Below are positions 6,939 to 9,323 of a DNA stretch of 9,323 nt, piece after piece. Every line of letters starts with the position of its first letter. The first letter of the stretch is position 1. The stretch is from Bathymodiolus azoricus thioautotrophic gill symbiont (GTDB lineage: Bacteria; Pseudomonadota; Gammaproteobacteria; PS1; Pseudothioglobaceae): assembly GCF_001298715.1 (NCBI RefSeq), contig NZ_CDSC02000250.1, positions 1-9,323 on the forward strand. The letters run 5' to 3'. Under the pieces are notes generated by a model that did no database searches, was not told the DNA's origin, and saw nothing but the letters and a program-made list of their open reading frames with translations. The translations under genes and the position numbers were made by a program.

Positions 6939-6959
6939 ACACCCCTTCTTTCTTTTACT
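6932..6959 (+). promoter_or_regulatory. Weak candidate promoter for the lolF-lolD operon
   Basis: A perfect TTGACA (6932-6937) overlaps the psiE start codon on the other strand. The best -10 at a usable distance is TTTACT (6954-6959, four of six matches, 16-base spacer). Transcription would start near 6966. Only the -35 is convincing. Confidence 0.28.
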
Positions 6960-6971
6960 TTTAAGGTGCTA

Positions 6972-6980
6972 ATTATGACA
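6972..6980 (-). promoter_or_regulatory. Candidate extended -10 promoter for the psiE-lpxK operon
   Basis: On the minus strand the divergent gap holds TGTCATAAT, which matches an extended -10 (TGn followed by five of six TATAAT bases). The hexamer 17 bases upstream (TACTCA) is a poor -35, as is common for extended -10 promoters. Transcription would start near 6965, leaving a leader of about 27 bases with the psiE ribosome binding site. Confidence 0.35.
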
Positions 6981-6993
6981 AAATATTAGCCTT

Positions 6994-8229
6994 ATGAGTA
7001 TCGAATTTAAAATTTCTAACCAATATTTACGCTCCAATCGAAAGAAAGGCTTTGTTTCTTTCATTTCTGGCGTCTCTATCGTTGGATTGGTGCTTAGCGT
7101 TATAACATTAATTACCGTGCTATCCGTCATGAATGGCTTTCATAAAGAACTGCGCGATAGAGTACTAGGTGCTATTTCACACGCTTACATTACAGGATAC
7201 GGCGATACAATTGAGGATTGGCAAGCATTACAAGCAAAAATTAACAAACACCCAAATGTCGTTAGTGCCTCACCTTATATACAAAAATACGCACTTATCA
7301 ATACCTCGTTTGGCTCACAAGGCATCAGCATTAGAGGCATTCAACCTAAGTTAGAGAAAAAGACCTCTGTTTTACTGGATAAAATAAAATCTGGCAATGC
7401 AGAATTAAACAAGTCTAGCATCTTAATTGGCTCAGGTTTGGCAACAAAATTAAGTGTAATGGTTGGCAGTAAAGTTACTTTATTAACACCACAACTATCC
7501 GCTAATATTATGGGAGTGCAACCGAGATTTAAGCGTTTTACAGTTAGCGGTATTTTTGATGCGGGTATTGGTGAATATGACAATAATTTAGCCTTTATTG
7601 AGCTACATCAAGCACAGTTGTTATATGCGATGAAAGGCAAAGTATCGGGCATCCGACTCAAAGTTGATGATTTATTTAATGCCAAAAAAATTACCAACGA
7701 AGCGGTCAATGATCTAGATTCTGGACAATATTACGGTGTTGATTGGACACAGCAGAAAGCTAATTTCATCAAGGCGCTTAATCTTGAAAAACAAATGATT
7801 GGCATTATATTGTCACTGATTATTGCTGTGGCTACCTTTAATATTGTCTCAATGATGGTAATGGTGGTTACTGATAAAAAAGCCGATATTGCCATTCTCA
7901 GAACCATCGGCATGACACCAAAACGCATTGTCAAACTATTCTTTTATCAAGGCGTTACCATAGGTATTATCGGCATTGTTATAGGCACAATATTAGGGGT
8001 TATGCTTGCGCTTAACATTGAATCTGTGATTAGTGTGATTGAGTCAATATTAGGTTTTCAATTCTTCCCTAAAGATGTCTTTTATATCAGCCGTTTCCCT
8101 TCTGAGATTCACTTAGATGATGTGATTATGGTTGCAGTTGGGGCTTTTATCCTAGTCGTACTTGCCTCCATTTACCCTGCAAAACGCGCAGGAAAGCTGC
8201 AGATCTCAAAGGTACTTAACCATGAATAA
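6994..8229 (+). CDS. lolF: Lipoprotein-releasing permease, LolC/LolE type (LolF-like)
   Basis: The membrane part of the Lol ABC machine, which extracts mature lipoproteins from the outer leaflet of the inner membrane and passes them to LolA. The 411-residue product has the family layout: TM1 at about 22-46 preceded by a basic N-terminus, a long periplasmic domain (about 47-265), then TM segments near 266-291, 317-343 and 376-396. The periplasmic domain contains a loop at about 165-180 (LTPQLSANIMGVQPRFKRF region) placed like the LolA-binding hook of LolC. ILRTIGMTP at 301-309 is the cytoplasmic coupling segment that meets LolD. lolD follows directly, but the gene after it is not lolE. One permease with one ATPase is the arrangement of species that use a single LolC/E hybrid, called LolF; hence the symbol, which is tentative. 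No good Shine-Dalgarno precedes the ATG. Confidence 0.88.
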   Translation: MSIEFKISNQYLRSNRKKGFVSFISGVSIVGLVLSVITLITVLSVMNGFHKELRDRVLGAISHAYITGYGDTIEDWQALQAKINKHPNVVSASPYIQKYALINTSFGSQGISIRGIQPKLEKKTSVLLDKIKSGNAELNKSSILIGSGLATKLSVMVGSKVTLLTPQLSANIMGVQPRFKRFTVSGIFDAGIGEYDNNLAFIELHQAQLLYAMKGKVSGIRLKVDDLFNAKKITNEAVNDLDSGQYYGVDWTQQKANFIKALNLEKQMIGIILSLIIAVATFNIVSMMVMVVTDKKADIAILRTIGMTPKRIVKLFFYQGVTIGIIGIVIGTILGVMLALNIESVISVIESILGFQFFPKDVFYISRFPSEIHLDDVIMVAVGAFILVVLASIYPAKRAGKLQISKVLNHE

Positions 8230-8893
8230 GATTATCAAATGTCAAAATTTGGGTTATGCTTATAATGACGGTGAGATTAAAACGCCCGTATTAAATGCAC
8301 TAAATTTAGAAATTAACCCTGCAGAGTCATTGGCGATTATCGGACAATCTGGCTGTGGCAAATCCACCTTGCTAAATTTATTAGGTGGCATGGACCAGCC
8401 CACTACTGGAAAAGTTATGATCAACAACGCTGATTTATCACAACTCAGCGAAGAGGCAATTACCAACCTTCGTGCACAACATTTAGGGTTTATTTATCAA
8501 TTTCATCATCTATTAAAAGATTTTAGTGCCTTAGATAATGTAGCAATGCCACTACTCATTCGTGGTGATGCCACGCATTTAGCACTTGAAAAATCTAGCA
8601 AACTACTCTCAGATATCGGTCTGCAAAACCGACTCAATCATCGACCCGCAGAACTCTCTGGTGGTCAGCGTCAACGAGTGGCAATTGCGCGTGCTTTGAT
8701 TAACAACCCAAGTTGTCTATTGGCGGATGAGCCCACAGGCAACTTAGATGCAAAAAATACACAGGAAGTTTTGGGCTTAATGATGGAGCTCAATCAACAG
8801 CAAAAATCAGCTTTAATTCTGGTGACACATGATATGAATATTGCAAAAAAAATGGATCAATTCTTAACCTTAGAAAATGGAACCTTAGTATGA
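8222..8893 (+). CDS. lolD: Lipoprotein-releasing ABC transporter ATP-binding protein (LolD)
   Basis: The cytoplasmic ATPase of the Lol lipoprotein exporter, pairing with the permease encoded just upstream. The 223-residue product (E. coli 233) has all ABC motifs: Walker A GQSGCGKST at 41-49, Q-loop with Gln93 in YQFHHLL, a sequence typical of LolD, signature LSGGQ at 145-149, Walker B CLLADEP at 165-171 with catalytic Glu170, D-loop GNLD at 173-176, and switch His203. The frame runs back to an ATG at 8162, but that adds 20 residues unlike LolD that merely re-read the end of the permease gene. The ATG at 8222 has AAAGG nine bases upstream and gives the normal N-terminus; it overlaps the permease gene by eight bases. 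Its TGA overlaps the next start as ATGA. Confidence 0.95.
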   Translation: MNKIIKCQNLGYAYNDGEIKTPVLNALNLEINPAESLAIIGQSGCGKSTLLNLLGGMDQPTTGKVMINNADLSQLSEEAITNLRAQHLGFIYQFHHLLKDFSALDNVAMPLLIRGDATHLALEKSSKLLSDIGLQNRLNHRPAELSGGQRQRVAIARALINNPSCLLADEPTGNLDAKNTQEVLGLMMELNQQQKSALILVTHDMNIAKKMDQFLTLENGTLV

Positions 8894-9323
8894 ACATACA
8901 TCAAATGCAAATGTCTTATTTAACCCAAGAAGACCGACTTATTCTCAGCATTAACAGCCAAGACAAGGAAGAATTCCGCCTATTTTTAACCCGTCGAATT
9001 ATCATCTCATTTTGGGATATTCTTAACCGTACTATCACCCATTCTTTATCTGCCCACGCTACCCCTGATGATCTATTGACAATACCCGAATCGCAAAAAC
9101 AGCAAATGGAGCAAAAAATAACGCAACAAATACAATATCGGCACATCATTGAAAAAGACGACTATGAAACCCCCTTTAACAATGGCAATAAATTTCCGAT
9201 GGGCGAGATACCCATTTTGGTAGAAAAAATCACTGTCAATGTCTACGAAAACACCAAGATTGTCCTTATATTTGAAAGCAATCAAAGTCAGAATATCAGC
9301 CTAAACCTAACCCCCAACTACTT
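8890..9323 (+). CDS. Conserved protein of unknown function (partial, runs off window)
   Basis: An open frame starts at an ATG that overlaps the lolD stop (ATGA) and stays open for 144 codons to the window edge. The visible product begins MNIHQMQMSYLTQEDRLILS and is mostly hydrophilic, with no signal peptide or membrane segment. I recognise no enzyme family. Its opening, with a QEDRLILSIN strand, then EEFRLFLTRRI and a later ETPFNN...FPMGEIPILV stretch, resembles a family of roughly 150-residue uncharacterised proteins of beta- and gammaproteobacteria; this is recalled, not searched. The C-terminal part looks beta-rich (VEKITVNVYENTKIVLIFES). If the family length holds, the stop lies shortly after the window. 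Codon use resembles that of its neighbours, and the overlap implies cotranslation with LolD. A role in lipoprotein export cannot be claimed from position alone. Confidence 0.8.
   Translation, partial: MNIHQMQMSYLTQEDRLILSINSQDKEEFRLFLTRRIIISFWDILNRTITHSLSAHATPDDLLTIPESQKQQMEQKITQQIQYRHIIEKDDYETPFNNGNKFPMGEIPILVEKITVNVYENTKIVLIFESNQSQNISLNLTPNY

Noticed and set aside
6975..6981. TTGTCAT on the minus strand upstream of the psiE-like gene, six of seven matches to a Pho-box half-site
   Set aside because: A Pho box needs a second repeat four bases away; the downstream 7-mer matches at only two positions and none fits upstream. One half-site in AT-rich DNA is not enough.
8916..9285. Two overlapping minus-strand open frames (8916-9149 and 9073-9285) at the right edge
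   Set aside because: The plus-strand frame from 8890 overlaps the lolD stop as ATGA, stays open to the edge, and resembles a known uncharacterised family; the minus-strand frames do not.

Overview
The window is an ordinary chromosomal stretch of a low-GC gammaproteobacterium. Every long gene is a housekeeping gene with strong resemblance to Escherichia coli counterparts (BioF, BioH, PurE, PurK, FolD, KdsB, LpxK, LolD). Compact, AT-rich coding with overlapping genes, lipid A/Kdo genes (a Gram-negative outer membrane), a biotin pathway using BioH, and a single LolC/E-type protein fit a streamlined marine gammaproteobacterium, for example the SUP05/Candidatus Thioglobus group or a related thiotrophic symbiont. 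That placement is an inference from gene content and composition, not a demonstrated identity. I see no mobile element, CRISPR array, rRNA or tRNA.

Layout. (1) Positions 1-1851, plus strand: the last codons of a possible upstream gene, then bioF and bioH, overlapping, for biotin synthesis. (2) 1818-3448, plus strand: a promoter-like TTTACA/TATAAT pair inside the end of bioH, then purE and purK, which together carboxylate AIR in purine synthesis. (3) 3445-6938, minus strand: psiE-like gene, lpxK, a 52-53 residue Trm112/YcaR-type gene, kdsB, folD and a membrane-anchored glutaredoxin-like gene. From lpxK onward each start codon overlaps the previous stop (ATGA or TGATG, TAATG, GTGA, ATGA), so this looks like one tightly coupled operon. 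Its last gene collides tail to tail with purK, sharing four bases. (4) 6994-9323, plus strand: a LolC/E-type permease (lolF-like), lolD, and a third coupled gene of unknown function that runs off the window.

The purE/purK pair converts AIR to CAIR through N5-CAIR, and FolD supplies the formyl-tetrahydrofolate needed elsewhere in purine synthesis. LpxK and KdsB build lipid A and activate Kdo for the inner core, while LolF/LolD release lipoproteins towards the outer membrane, so the right half of the window is largely an envelope cluster. No gap over 300 bases lacks a gene; the only substantial intergenic space is the 55-base divergent region 6939-6993. I do not see a clearly new biological system here. 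The items most worth a second look are the uncharacterised gene cotranscribed with lolD, the lone LolF-like permease, the purK/glutaredoxin collision, and a hairpin plus T-tract early in bioF.
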